DNA of 64,000 nt from Atribacter laminatus (GTDB lineage Bacteria; Atribacterota; Atribacteria; Atribacterales; Atribacteraceae), in assembly GCF_015775515.1 (NCBI RefSeq), contig NZ_CP065383.1, positions 2,170,001 through 2,234,000 on the forward strand, in the 5' to 3' direction. The notes beneath the pieces are model-generated. The model did not search any database, was not told the DNA's origin, and saw nothing but the letters and a program-made list of their open reading frames with translations. The stretch's first letter is position 1, and each line of letters begins with the position of its first letter. Of this stretch, positions 35,085 through 43,751 are shown piece by piece. The translations under genes and the position numbers were made by a program.

Positions 35085-35672
35085 ATGATGAAGCGGTCAA
35101 CTGAAAAGACAATTCATTATTTTTCTCAACCTGGTAAAGAAAATACCCAAAAAACCTTAGAATTAGCTGTTGGGAGAGCCTCATTGCTTCAATTGAAAGC
35201 AATATTGGTCTCGACTAAAAGCGGTGAAACGGCATTGCGTTTAACAGAGGCAGCCCAGGCATCACATTACAATGGAAGAATAATTGCCGTGACTTACCAT
35301 CAGGGATTTTTTAATAATCAATCGTCAACCATATCAGAAGACGTTCAAAAACTTCTTTCCGAGAAAAATATTTCAATCGTGATGTCATCACACGCCTTGA
35401 GTGGGGTAAGCCGTTCTTTTCGTGAGAAATATGGGGGAATCAGTATACCGGAAATTATTGCTGAAAGTTTCCGAAGAATATCCCAGGGGTTTAAAGTCGC
35501 AGTTGAAATTACTATCATGGCAGCTGATGCCGGTGCGGTTCCATCGGATCAAGATGTAGTCGCAATCGGTGGGCAAAGCCAGGGAGCCGATGCTGCTTTG
35601 GTTTTAAGACCGGCTCATCAGAATTCTTTTTTTGATTTGAAAATAAAGGAAGTTATCTGTTTTCCTTCTTAA
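35085..35672 (+). CDS. Stand-alone pyruvate kinase alpha/beta (C-terminal) domain protein
   Basis: 195 residues resembling only the C-terminal allosteric domain of pyruvate kinase (PF02887-type): NTQKTLELAVGRASLLQLKAILVSTKSGETA aligns with that domain's start, and there is no catalytic TIM barrel. Such solo proteins exist in Firmicutes and archaea and are of unknown function. ATG at 35085 (a second ATG follows at once) with only a weak purine-rich site, 7 bp after phoU, so probably translated by coupling. A complete pyruvate kinase lies elsewhere in the window. Confidence 0.72.
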   Translation: MMKRSTEKTIHYFSQPGKENTQKTLELAVGRASLLQLKAILVSTKSGETALRLTEAAQASHYNGRIIAVTYHQGFFNNQSSTISEDVQKLLSEKNISIVMSSHALSGVSRSFREKYGGISIPEIIAESFRRISQGFKVAVEITIMAADAGAVPSDQDVVAIGGQSQGADAALVLRPAHQNSFFDLKIKEVICFPS

Positions 35673-35738
35673 AAAATATTTATTGAGAAAAATAAGGACG
35701 GAGAATTCGGAATCATTATATCAAAGGAGGAATAAAAC

Positions 35739-36176
35739 ATGGTAGCGACTTTTAAATCAAGTGGACATTGGGATGGGTGTTTAAGAATAAAATCGATAGT
35801 GCGTGACTTTTCACTTTCTTATGATGAGCCACCTTCCTTAGGGGGTGAAGATACTGCTCCCAATCCGGTAGAAGCATTGCTTTCATCTTTGGTTGGCTGT
35901 TTAGGTATTGTTGCCTGTGTGGTAGCTAATGAAAAAAAGATACCTTTTGAAGGAATCGATATTAGTGTTGAAGGTGATCTTGATCCAAGAGGATTTATGG
36001 GACAGGATAAAAATGTCAGGCCTGGAATGCAAGCTATACGATATAGTATCAAAGTGAAAGGGGACATAAGCGAAGCTCAACTTAAGGATTTTTTAGAGGA
36101 AATTGAAAAGAGATGTCCGGTTTCCGATACTTTGAAAAACGGAACAAATGTAACTGGTCACATCACAAATGCTTAA
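35739..36176 (+). CDS. OsmC family peroxiredoxin-like protein
   Basis: Thiol-dependent peroxidase fold. The two redox cysteines are at C54 (LVGCLGIVA) and C126 (KRCPVSDTL), in the correct relative contexts. 145 residues, normal for OsmC/YhfA. AAAGGAGG precedes the ATG by 9 bp. Monocistronic or at the end of the phoU operon. In an anaerobe it would help remove organic hydroperoxides. Confidence 0.88.
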   Translation: MVATFKSSGHWDGCLRIKSIVRDFSLSYDEPPSLGGEDTAPNPVEALLSSLVGCLGIVACVVANEKKIPFEGIDISVEGDLDPRGFMGQDKNVRPGMQAIRYSIKVKGDISEAQLKDFLEEIEKRCPVSDTLKNGTNVTGHITNA

Positions 36177-36553
36177 TAAGCAGTAAAGTATGAAATAATT
36201 GGTATAATTTGAATCGACTTGACAAAAAATGATCTGATTAAAGATTACCGTTCAATGTGTATTTCCAAGTTGGAGGTGTAAATGGTAAGCTGTTGATTTT
36301 TTAGCCAGAGGGCAACAATTCCCTCTGGCTTTTTCATTTGAATCGATTTGATAAAAAAATTCTGATTAATAGGTTTTATTCATTGAAGCCGATAAAAAAG
36401 TTACTCTTTAAATTTCATGTCTTGCTTTCTCATTTTTTACTAAGTAAAGGTTTTGAATGATTTATTTTGCTCAAGACGAATTGTTGATCATCCATCGTTT
36501 TTACTATTTTTGCTAAAATTACTGAACTATAAAATAAATAATGGAGGAATCTC
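36177..36553. other. Intergenic region with terminator and short direct repeats
   Basis: About 375 bp. A block ATTTGAATCGACTTGACAAA (from about 36208) recurs, slightly changed, as ATTTGAATCGATTTGATAAA (from about 36336), flanking a mini-unit that has a GGAGGT site, a four-codon ORF (MVSC) at 36280-36294 and a terminator. The remainder before 36554 is AT-rich promoter-like sequence with TATAAA about 20 bp upstream of the dehydrogenase ATG. Confidence 0.5.
36303..36335 (+). terminator. Intrinsic terminator
   Basis: AGCCAGAGGG pairs with CCCTCTGGCT (36303-36312 with 36321-36330) across an 8-nt loop, followed by TTTTTC. It ends transcripts from the OsmC gene or from the small unit just upstream. 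Confidence 0.82.
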
Positions 36554-37591
36554 ATGAAAGCTGCAGTTTTAGAAGGAATTGACCAACTCGTTGTTAAAGA
36601 AGTACCAGATTATAAAGTTGGGTTGGGAGAAGTTCTAGTTCGAGTGAAAACCTGTGCAGTTTGTGGGTCCGATTTACGAATTATGCATTCAGGAAATCCT
36701 CGTGTGAAGTATCCTCAAATAGTTGGACATGAAATCGCCGGAGAAGTTGTTGAAGTGGGAGATGGTGTTGAACGGCTAGGAGTGGGAGACCGAGTAGCCG
36801 TTGGTGCTGATGTTCCTTGTGGGAAATGTTATTGGTGCCAGAATGGTATGGGAACCAACTGTGCTATTAATTATGCGGTCGGTTATCAATTTCCTGGTGG
36901 TTTTGCTGAGTATATCCTTTTGAATGAACTCACCGTAAACCAACAGGTCGTAAATTTGATACCTGATAACCTATCCTTTGATGAAGCCAGCTTGGCAGAG
37001 CCCTTGGCCTGTGCGATTAATGGATTGGAAATGAGTCAATTGGGAGTTGGAGATACCCTATGTATTATAGGGGCTGGTCCAATTGGTTGCATGATGATCG
37101 AATTAGGAAGACACATGGGAGCAACCAATATCATAGTTATTCAAAGGTCGCAAAGGCGTTTGGATATGGCTAAAAAATATAGCGCCGATCATTACTTCCT
37201 CAGTGATGACCCTGATATTGATGCGAAAGTGAAAGGAGTAACTAAGGGCGAAGGGCCTGATGTAATCATGATTACTTGCGCTTCGCCTGAAGCCCAAGAA
37301 CAGTCTCTCCTTTTAGCACGGCATCGAGCACGAATTAATTTTTTTGGAGGCTTAGCTTCAACCGCTAGAAAACTCAACATATCCAGTAATCTTATTCATT
37401 ATAAAGAACTTACCATATTAGGAAGTCATGGCAGCCTACCTCGCCATCATAAGAAAGCAATTAAAATCATTGATAGAGGAATGGTTCATACGGCTCAATA
37501 TATAACTCATCGTTTTCCTTTGGATCAAATTCATGAAGCTTTCCATGCTGCTGAATCAAGAGAAGGCTTGAAAGTGGTGGTGAACCCCTAA
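36554..37591 (+). CDS. Zinc-dependent alcohol/polyol dehydrogenase (MDR family)
   Basis: Medium-chain dehydrogenase oxidising a secondary alcohol with NAD(P). Catalytic zinc region CAVCGSD and GHE, structural-zinc cluster CGKCYWCQNGMGTNC, and Rossmann motif GAGPIGCM. 345 residues, similar to threonine or sorbitol dehydrogenases. ATGGAGGAATCTC precedes the ATG. First gene of a four-gene carbohydrate operon; the next gene begins 2 bp downstream. Substrate not determined. Confidence 0.87.
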   Translation: MKAAVLEGIDQLVVKEVPDYKVGLGEVLVRVKTCAVCGSDLRIMHSGNPRVKYPQIVGHEIAGEVVEVGDGVERLGVGDRVAVGADVPCGKCYWCQNGMGTNCAINYAVGYQFPGGFAEYILLNELTVNQQVVNLIPDNLSFDEASLAEPLACAINGLEMSQLGVGDTLCIIGAGPIGCMMIELGRHMGATNIIVIQRSQRRLDMAKKYSADHYFLSDDPDIDAKVKGVTKGEGPDVIMITCASPEAQEQSLLLARHRARINFFGGLASTARKLNISSNLIHYKELTILGSHGSLPRHHKKAIKIIDRGMVHTAQYITHRFPLDQIHEAFHAAESREGLKVVVNP

Positions 37592-37593
37592 AG

Positions 37594-38643
37594 ATGGATA
37601 CCATGAAAGCATTAGTTCTACTGAAAAAGGGCGATATTCAATATCAAAGCGTTCCAAAACCAAAGCCTGAAAAAGGAGAAGCTCTAATACGGGTAAAAGC
37701 CTGTGGTATATGTGGATCAGATATTCCTCGAATTTATGGAGATATTGCTTATTATTATCCCTCAATCCCCGGACACGAGTTTGCTGGAGAAGTTGAAGAA
37801 GTTGGCGATCTCAGTCAGGACGGTAAATGGGTTGGGAAAAGAGTGACGGTTTTTCCCCTTATTCCCTGCTATCATTGTCGATTATGTCAAATTGGGTTAT
37901 ATGAAATGTGTGAAAATTATGGATATATTGGCTCGCGACGTGACGGCGCTTTTGCCGAATATGTTACTGTTCCGGTTGCCAATTGTATGGAGCTTCCTGA
38001 AAAGGTTTCTTATGAATCAGGGGCTTTCAGCGAACCGGCGGCAGTGACCCTACATGCTCTGCGGAGGTCATCGATACCATTTGGAAAAACCGTTGCTGTT
38101 TTTGGGTTGGGGCCCATTGGAGTGTTGTTTGGAATCTGGGCAAAAATTTCAGGAACTAGGCGTGTAATTGGCTTCGATATCGATCAGCAAAAAGTTAATT
38201 TTGCCCGAGAGAATGGTTTTGATGATGCTATTGTTCCCGAACCAGAAAAATTGAAAAGAGCAGTGGAAAGCCATACCGAAGCTTTGGGTTTCGATTTAAC
38301 CTGTGAGGCTTCGGGGAGCAACCTTGCCTTAGTAAATTCATTGAAAGTTACTCATAAATTCGGAGAGGTCCTTCTCTTAGGAAACCAGGAACGGAACGTG
38401 ACCTTAACTCCTCAAGATATGAGTCTAATTTTGAGAAAACAGTTAACATTATACGGAACCTGGAATTCTCGATTTACCCATATTGGATCGGATTGGAAAG
38501 CGGTTTTGGAGTTTGAGAATTCAGGTCAAGCAAATTTTAAACCATTCATTTCTCATCGTCTTCCTTTACAAGAAGCTCCTGAGTTCATTCAGCTGATGAG
38601 AGATAAAAAGGTATTCTACAACAAGGTTCTCATCATTCCATGA
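37594..38643 (+). CDS. Galactitol-1-phosphate 5-dehydrogenase-like zinc dehydrogenase
   Basis: Second MDR dehydrogenase, distinct from its neighbour. GICGSDIPRIYGDIAYYYPSIPGHEFAGE and YIGSRRDGAFAEYV match E. coli GatD closely at these blocks; structural zinc CYHCRLCQIGLYEMC; Rossmann GLGPIGVL. 349 residues. ATG at 37594 or 37603 is possible; spacing is so tight (2 bp after the previous stop) that coupling is likely. It probably oxidises a sugar-alcohol or its phosphate at C5, by analogy. Confidence 0.83.
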   Translation: MDTMKALVLLKKGDIQYQSVPKPKPEKGEALIRVKACGICGSDIPRIYGDIAYYYPSIPGHEFAGEVEEVGDLSQDGKWVGKRVTVFPLIPCYHCRLCQIGLYEMCENYGYIGSRRDGAFAEYVTVPVANCMELPEKVSYESGAFSEPAAVTLHALRRSSIPFGKTVAVFGLGPIGVLFGIWAKISGTRRVIGFDIDQQKVNFARENGFDDAIVPEPEKLKRAVESHTEALGFDLTCEASGSNLALVNSLKVTHKFGEVLLLGNQERNVTLTPQDMSLILRKQLTLYGTWNSRFTHIGSDWKAVLEFENSGQANFKPFISHRLPLQEAPEFIQLMRDKKVFYNKVLIIP

Positions 38644-38704
38644 AAAACCGATTCACAAAAGGTTTAATAAATCAACTAAAAATTCCGAAGGAGGAAAGTC
38701 AGCC

Positions 38705-39385
38705 ATGAATGAGGAAACGATAAAAATTAGTGCATCCCTGGATTGTGCTAATTATTTAGATTTGTTATCAGATATTCGGAAGTTAGAAGAAGGCGGGGTC
38801 AACATGCTTCACCTGGATATCATGGATGGACATTTTGTACCAAATTATGCTCTGGGTACCAATTTACTCCGAAAACTCCGTCCTCAAACCAGCCTTCTTT
38901 TTGATGTTCATTTCATGACCAGTAATCCTGAGGTGTCAATTCCCATTTTTGCCGACTTGGGTGCCGATATCATTACCTTTCATGTTGAAACCACATCTCG
39001 TCTTCATCAGATGGTCAGTTCTATAAAAAATTTGGGGAAAAAAGCCGGTTTAGCCTTAAATCCTTCAACGCCACCAGATATTTTAGAGTATATTTTTCCT
39101 TATATCGACATGGTATTGGTTATGACGGTTGATCCAGGATTTGTTGGACAAAAATTTGTACCAGAAGTAGTTAAAAAAGTTCAAATCATCAAAAGCCTGA
39201 TTGATTCCAGACATTTAAATATTGATATTGCCGTAGATGGAGGGATTGGCGAGAAGACAGTTCCACTTTTAAAAAAGGCCGGTGCCAACGTATTTATTGC
39301 TGGGACTTCTAGTATATTTTCTGGAAAAGATGAAATTGAAATTGCTGCTAGAAAATTTAGAGAACTGTGTGAAAAAACTTATTAA
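38705..39385 (+). CDS. Ribulose-phosphate/allulose-6-phosphate 3-epimerase family protein
   Basis: TIM-barrel epimerase at C3 of a ketose phosphate. Metal and acid/base residues visible in LHLDIMDGHFVPN, VHFMTSNPE, MTVDPGFVGQKF and the VDGGIG loop. Its first strand reads ISASLDCANYLDL, not the usual SPSILSADF of housekeeping Rpe, and resembles AlsE-like specialised epimerases somewhat. 226 residues. AAGGAGGA upstream of the ATG. In a sugar operon, so a catabolic rather than pentose-cycle role is favoured. Confidence 0.85.
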   Translation: MNEETIKISASLDCANYLDLLSDIRKLEEGGVNMLHLDIMDGHFVPNYALGTNLLRKLRPQTSLLFDVHFMTSNPEVSIPIFADLGADIITFHVETTSRLHQMVSSIKNLGKKAGLALNPSTPPDILEYIFPYIDMVLVMTVDPGFVGQKFVPEVVKKVQIIKSLIDSRHLNIDIAVDGGIGEKTVPLLKKAGANVFIAGTSSIFSGKDEIEIAARKFRELCEKTY

Positions 39386-39398
39386 GAGGTGAAAAAAT

Positions 39399-40631
39399 AT
39401 GTCTTTTTATGAAGATCTTTTTAATCAACTCTTGACCTGGAAAAAAATCGATACCCATGAGCATTTTCTTCCTCAAAATACTTATCAAGATCATCCGGAT
39501 ATTTTATTTGCCATTCTTCGTGAAAGTTATCTTCCCTGGATTGTGTATGGTGCACGGGATCATAATACTGTAACCGTAACCCGAGAAGGTCTTTTAAAAG
39601 GAATGAAAAAAATACCAGCCAGTGCTTTTTTACGGTATATCATTGAAGCTTTTCAGTATATGTATGGTTTTTCCGATGATCAAATCAAAGAAGAAAATTG
39701 GGATCAACTATCCCAGCTTATTCGAGAAAGTTATTCAAAGAAAAATATGTTGAACTATTGGATATTTGATAAGTTCAATGTCGAAAAAGTTGTCCATGAT
39801 CGATATTGGAAATTAGGTGAATTCGATATTGACCAGAGCCATTACTTTGCCGTTTTTAGAATTGATCCGTTGTTCTGTGGCTATTCAAAAGAAAAATTAA
39901 ATCATGACCGAATGAACCCGCATATTGAAGCGGCCAAACAGGGAATTCACATTGATACATTTGATGAATATCTTGCTTACATAGATCAACTTTTTAAAAA
40001 AGCAGTTGCTGAGGGTATCGGGACCATGAAATGTGCGGTTGCCTACGACCGGACTCTCCGCTTTGAAAGAGTCGAGAAAGAGCAAGCCGAGAAGGCTTTT
40101 TATAAAAAAGATGGTACCGAGCTCCCTTCTGAAGTGAGAGATTTTCAGGACTATATTTTCCATTATTGCCTTCAAAAAGCAGTAGATTATCGTTTACCGG
40201 TCCAAATTCATACCGGTCCGGGAAAAGCTTTCGAGACGGCTGCCTCACATTTAGGGAATATTTTTGAGGAATACCATAACTTAAAAATATCTCTTTTCCA
40301 TGGGAGTTTTCCTTGGGTTGGGGAACCAGGAGCAATGTCACTCTTTTATCCGAACCTGTATTTAGACTTGGTTTGGTTACCGGTTATGTCACCTTCCTAT
40401 GCTGTTTTGGCTTTATCGGAATGGATAGAAACTGCCGGTGGAGCTCGAATCATGATGGGAGGAGATTCCTGGAATGCTGAAGGGGCAGTTGGGTCAATTC
40501 TTTATAATCTCAAAACCATTGCTCAAGTATTGGCGGAAAAAGTTGAAAAGAAATATTTGAGCCGGTCATCAGCCGAACAAATTGGAAAAATGATTCTTTA
40601 CAATAATCCCATGGAGTTTTTAAGCAGATAA
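39399..40631 (+). CDS. Amidohydrolase-superfamily protein (TIM barrel)
   Basis: Metal-dependent barrel enzyme of the Amidohydro_2/uronate-isomerase-like group. HxH at residues 20 and 22 (IDTHEHF), QIHTGPG, LFHGSFPW and the C-terminal GGDSWNAEG supply the usual metal ligands and the final Asp. 410 residues. Specific activity not recognisable; in this setting it could open a lactone or isomerise/hydrolyse a sugar acid produced by the dehydrogenases. 13 bp after the epimerase gene, last in the operon. Confidence 0.78.
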   Translation: MSFYEDLFNQLLTWKKIDTHEHFLPQNTYQDHPDILFAILRESYLPWIVYGARDHNTVTVTREGLLKGMKKIPASAFLRYIIEAFQYMYGFSDDQIKEENWDQLSQLIRESYSKKNMLNYWIFDKFNVEKVVHDRYWKLGEFDIDQSHYFAVFRIDPLFCGYSKEKLNHDRMNPHIEAAKQGIHIDTFDEYLAYIDQLFKKAVAEGIGTMKCAVAYDRTLRFERVEKEQAEKAFYKKDGTELPSEVRDFQDYIFHYCLQKAVDYRLPVQIHTGPGKAFETAASHLGNIFEEYHNLKISLFHGSFPWVGEPGAMSLFYPNLYLDLVWLPVMSPSYAVLALSEWIETAGGARIMMGGDSWNAEGAVGSILYNLKTIAQVLAEKVEKKYLSRSSAEQIGKMILYNNPMEFLSR

Positions 40632-41042
40632 ACCATTGGAATATTTTCTTTTTTTTCTCTCCCGAAAATACAATTTCAACCAAATTCCCGTTATATTGAC
40701 CTCTCCCTCCCATCAAGGGAGAAGGAACTCTGACTCATCATTGCGAGGAGCGAAGCAACGAGGCAATCTCATGAGCTCAATCTTTTTTATTCCTCTTTTT
40801 TAGATAAAGGGTGTTTGAAAAGGGTTCGATTTTTTATCTAATTCTTTCAAATCCCCTTAACCCCCTTTTCTAAAGGGGGAAATTGATTTCTGAATAGATT
40901 TTCTCATCCTCATCTCGTTTCACTAAAAAGCATAGATGTTTTTTTAAGGAAAAATTTCAAAAAAAGGATTCATCTTTTTATCAGAAAAGAAATGAAAAGT
41001 ATCTAAAATTATAAACAACCTGAAACTTTGTATTCGAGAAAC
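40632..41042. repeat. Intergenic mosaic repeat
   Basis: About 410 bp between convergent genes. Contains CTCCCTCCCATCAAGGGAG (inverted), CATTGCGAGGAGCGAAGCAA followed by CGAGGCAATCTC (about 40739-40770), a CCCCCTTTTCTAAAGGGGG hairpin (about 40861-40880) and a TCTCATCCTCATCTCGTTTC block, all related to the dispersed family. No gene and no clear terminator recognised. Confidence 0.55.
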
Positions 41043-42230
41043 CTATGCCTGAAGATAAGCATAGGTTTCTCGAGCTATCATTAATTCCTCGTTAGTTGGG
41101 ATTACCCAGACTTCGACTTGAGAAGTATTATTATGAATTGATTTAGGAAGAGGATCGTTGGATCGGTTTTTTTGACTGTCGATTACAATCCCTACTTGAT
41201 CGAGGTTATGGCATATTTTCTCTCGAACGAAAGAATCATTTTCACCGATACCTCCAGTAAAAACCAACGCATCGAGCCCATTCATTAAAGCGATAAATGA
41301 GCCAATATATTTTTTTACCTGGTAAACAAAAACCTCGATTGTGAGCAAAGCCCGCTCGTTTCCTTCTTTAGCAGCTTTTTCCAATTCCCAAATTTCGGTA
41401 CTTTGTCCAGAAATGCCAAGTAAACCTGACTTCTTCACCAATAATTCGTTGATTGCAGAATAACTCATCTTCTCTTTTTCTTGGAGGTAGGTAATAACCT
41501 GAGGATCAAAATCTCCCGGTCGAGAGGACATTATAATTCCACTTTGCGGAGTGAAACCACTGGAAATATCTAATGATTTTCCATCTTGAATTGCACAGAT
41601 GCTGCTTCCACTTCCCAAATGGCAGGAAATAACCCGACTAGATGCGGTAGTCAATTGAGATATTTTTTCCGATATATATCGATGGGAATTTCCATGAAAA
41701 CCAAATTTAAAAATTCCATGTTTTTGACAAAGTTCGAAAGGGAGCCCATAGGTATAGTGAGCTAAGGGAATGCTTTGGTGGAAGGTGGTTTCAAAAACTC
41801 CAACCAAAGGGACTTGAGGGAGAAACCTTTGGAAAATGTCGATGGTAAGTAATGTTGGTGAATTGTGAACCGGTGTAACGCTTTCTAATTCTTGAAGAGC
41901 ACTAATTACCTGAAAATCAATCAAAGAAGTGGAATTGACTCGATTTCCTCCATTGATGCACTTAATGCCGATTGCCTTAAGCTCTTTCAAATCGTTGAGA
42001 GGTCCGTATTCAACGATGTTATTTATTATGGTTTTTAAACCTTGTTCATGAGAACACTGGGGCATGGAGGTTTGAAATATTTTCCCGTTAATCTTATGTT
42101 CCCAAAGCGAGTCATCGCGATACAATTGTTTTATTGCTCCTCGGCCAAGGGAAATTTCTTGTTCTTTCTCAATTTCATAGAGTTCATATTTGATTGAAGA
42201 CCCACCGCTGTTTAAAGCCATAATTTTCAT
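41043..42230 (-). CDS. Acetate/propionate-kinase family protein with altered active site
   Basis: ASKHA-fold acyl-phosphate kinase, full length (395 residues). Aligns throughout with AckA: NSGGSSIKYEL, TPVHNSP (H122), GFHGNSHRYIS (H179), CHLGSGSSI, SSRPGDFDP (Arg), FTGGIGEN and NEELMIARET (Glu). Two residues essential in Methanosarcina AckA differ: R91 is Lys here (K90, in IKCINGG) and D148 is Glu (E147, in VFETTFHQ). The changes are conservative but atypical, so it may be a slower or differently specific kinase. ATGA overlap with ttuA upstream; no pta nearby. Confidence 0.8.
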   Translation of the reverse strand: MKIMALNSGGSSIKYELYEIEKEQEISLGRGAIKQLYRDDSLWEHKINGKIFQTSMPQCSHEQGLKTIINNIVEYGPLNDLKELKAIGIKCINGGNRVNSTSLIDFQVISALQELESVTPVHNSPTLLTIDIFQRFLPQVPLVGVFETTFHQSIPLAHYTYGLPFELCQKHGIFKFGFHGNSHRYISEKISQLTTASSRVISCHLGSGSSICAIQDGKSLDISSGFTPQSGIIMSSRPGDFDPQVITYLQEKEKMSYSAINELLVKKSGLLGISGQSTEIWELEKAAKEGNERALLTIEVFVYQVKKYIGSFIALMNGLDALVFTGGIGENDSFVREKICHNLDQVGIVIDSQKNRSNDPLPKSIHNNTSQVEVWVIPTNEELMIARETYAYLQA

Positions 42231-43174
42231 AACTCATTATCATCCTTTCCAATACAAAGTTGAGATTTGCTTTGGGCGGTTTCAAGTAATGTACAAAAGG
42301 AACATCTTTCTTGAGTGGTAGGCATACCACAAGAAGAACAATTATTGAGGACAACCTTTGGTTGCTTTTCTGGAAAGAGGGATTGCTTTTTTTCTAAGTA
42401 ATGAAATAAAAAATAATGTTTGGTTCCAAAGGATTGCTCCTCAATAATATTCAGAGCCTTTTTAAAATCAAGACTGGAAGCTTTTTGAGAGAGAGGACAA
42501 ATGCTATCGCAAAAAGGGATTTTCATCTGTTGGACGTACCAGAGGATTTCCTGGTCGGTAAGGGTATAAAAGGGTTTTACTTTTTTTACTAAACCTGGGT
42601 AGTCGCTGGGTAAGCACGGGCTTTGATGCTGCAGATATTCTTCTCTCCATCGGAGTATGTTTCCCAAAAGGGTGGCGGCTTCGTCATCGAGGTTATGACC
42701 GGTAGTTAAAACCGAAAAGTGATGATGAAAGGCATAATGGTTCAGTAAATATCTCTTGACAAGGCCACAAACTGAGCAGGTAGGCCGAGGGATCTTTTTT
42801 TGTAATTCCGGTAAAGAAAAACCCAAATGTTCTTTTACATGGATAACCACCAGCGGAAGGTTTTTTTCTTCCGCGAATTTTTGAACAGCTTGAAGGGATT
42901 TATCGGAAAAATTGGAGATTCCAAGATCCAAGTGGATAGCAGTTACCTGGTTACCAAGATCAGTTAATACTGACCATAAAGCCATACTATCTTTCCCACC
43001 TGAAACCGCCAACAATACCGGTTCTTTTTTTGAAAACATCTGATACTTTTTTATAGCTTGTATGGTTTGTTTTTGAATGAATTTAATAAAGCATCTCTGG
43101 CAAAACGCAACATGGTGTCGCTTAATACGAAGAATAGCTTCATCTTTACAGGCAGTACATTTCAAACCCTTCAC
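42227..43174 (-). CDS. ttuA: TtuA/TtcA-type tRNA 2-thiolation enzyme
   Basis: Adenylating sulfurtransferase that thiolates tRNA; TtuA makes s2T54, a thermostability modification. N-terminal zinc finger (CTACKD...FCQRC), P-loop SGGKDSMA, central Fe-S cysteines (TCSVCG and later the Cys in ICPLS), TGHNLDDEAAT, and C-terminal zinc finger (NCSSCG...CSFC). The double zinc finger favours TtuA over TtcA. 315 residues. No ttuB sulfur-carrier gene is in view. Upstream in a two-gene minus-strand operon with the acetate-kinase relative. Confidence 0.83.
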   Translation of the reverse strand: MKGLKCTACKDEAILRIKRHHVAFCQRCFIKFIQKQTIQAIKKYQMFSKKEPVLLAVSGGKDSMALWSVLTDLGNQVTAIHLDLGISNFSDKSLQAVQKFAEEKNLPLVVIHVKEHLGFSLPELQKKIPRPTCSVCGLVKRYLLNHYAFHHHFSVLTTGHNLDDEAATLLGNILRWREEYLQHQSPCLPSDYPGLVKKVKPFYTLTDQEILWYVQQMKIPFCDSICPLSQKASSLDFKKALNIIEEQSFGTKHYFLFHYLEKKQSLFPEKQPKVVLNNCSSCGMPTTQERCSFCTLLETAQSKSQLCIGKDDNEL

Positions 43175-43712
43175 CTCAGCTGATCATTTCTTACTTATTT
43201 TGAATTAAAACATATTCAAGTAGAAATTTCTATCCTGAAGAACCGCGGGCATGACAAATCAAGTTTCTACAAGAGATTTAAAAAAATGCCGTCATCCTGA
43301 GGCTTCGTATTCTGAAGCCACGAGGATCTCATCTTTTTATTATCTTTAAAAAAATTTGCTAAATGAGATTGCCACGTCGTCCAACCAAAGAACGGTTGAA
43401 CTTCTCGCAATGACGATTTTATATAAGTATTTTTATCCTCGTCTGCTGCTATGCAATACAACCGTCTATCCTGCTAAAACAGTGAGCGGTGAGTTGTGAG
43501 CGATGATTAGTAAAATTTCAACCGCTTCTCAACCTTCTTCCATCAAGGAAGAGGGAACAATTAGACCAATGAAATTGAAAATTTCGTAGGGGCAGGCCTA
43601 TGTGTCTGCCCTCATCATTTTGATACAACATTATGTAATTATCCTCCTAAGTTAGACCTAGGGGGAAGTTCCATTTATTTATCTTTAGAACGATTATTTT
43701 CTTTGTGAGCAC
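43175..43712. repeat. Intergenic mosaic repeat before tRNA-Met
   Basis: About 540 bp. Contains TATCCTGAAGAACCGCGGGC with ATGACAAATCAAG...CTACAAGAG (related to 18951-18996), a GTCATCCTGAGGCTTCGTAT...GAAGCCACGAGGATCTCATC hairpin block, ATTGCCACGTCG...CTCGCAATGAC (about 43371-43416), and a TCGTAGGGGCAGG block. Same modules as the other repeat regions but rearranged. No gene supported. Confidence 0.6.
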
Positions 43713-43741
43713 TTGTAAATTGAACTGTTGGTGAATATAAT
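43713..43741 (+). promoter_or_regulatory. Sigma-70-type promoter of tRNA-Met (and tilS)
   Basis: TTGTAA (43713-43718), 17-bp spacer, consensus TATAAT (43736-43741). The start point would be only about 4 nt before the tRNA, so the primary transcript has almost no 5' leader. Confidence 0.72.
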
Positions 43742-43751
43742 AGGTACTGCT

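Noticed and set aside
36280-36335. TGA after the MVSC ORF as selenocysteine with the following hairpin as SECIS
   Set aside because: The hairpin is followed by a T-run and is a standard terminator, the loop lacks a bacterial SECIS-like pattern, and no selenoprotein family fits.
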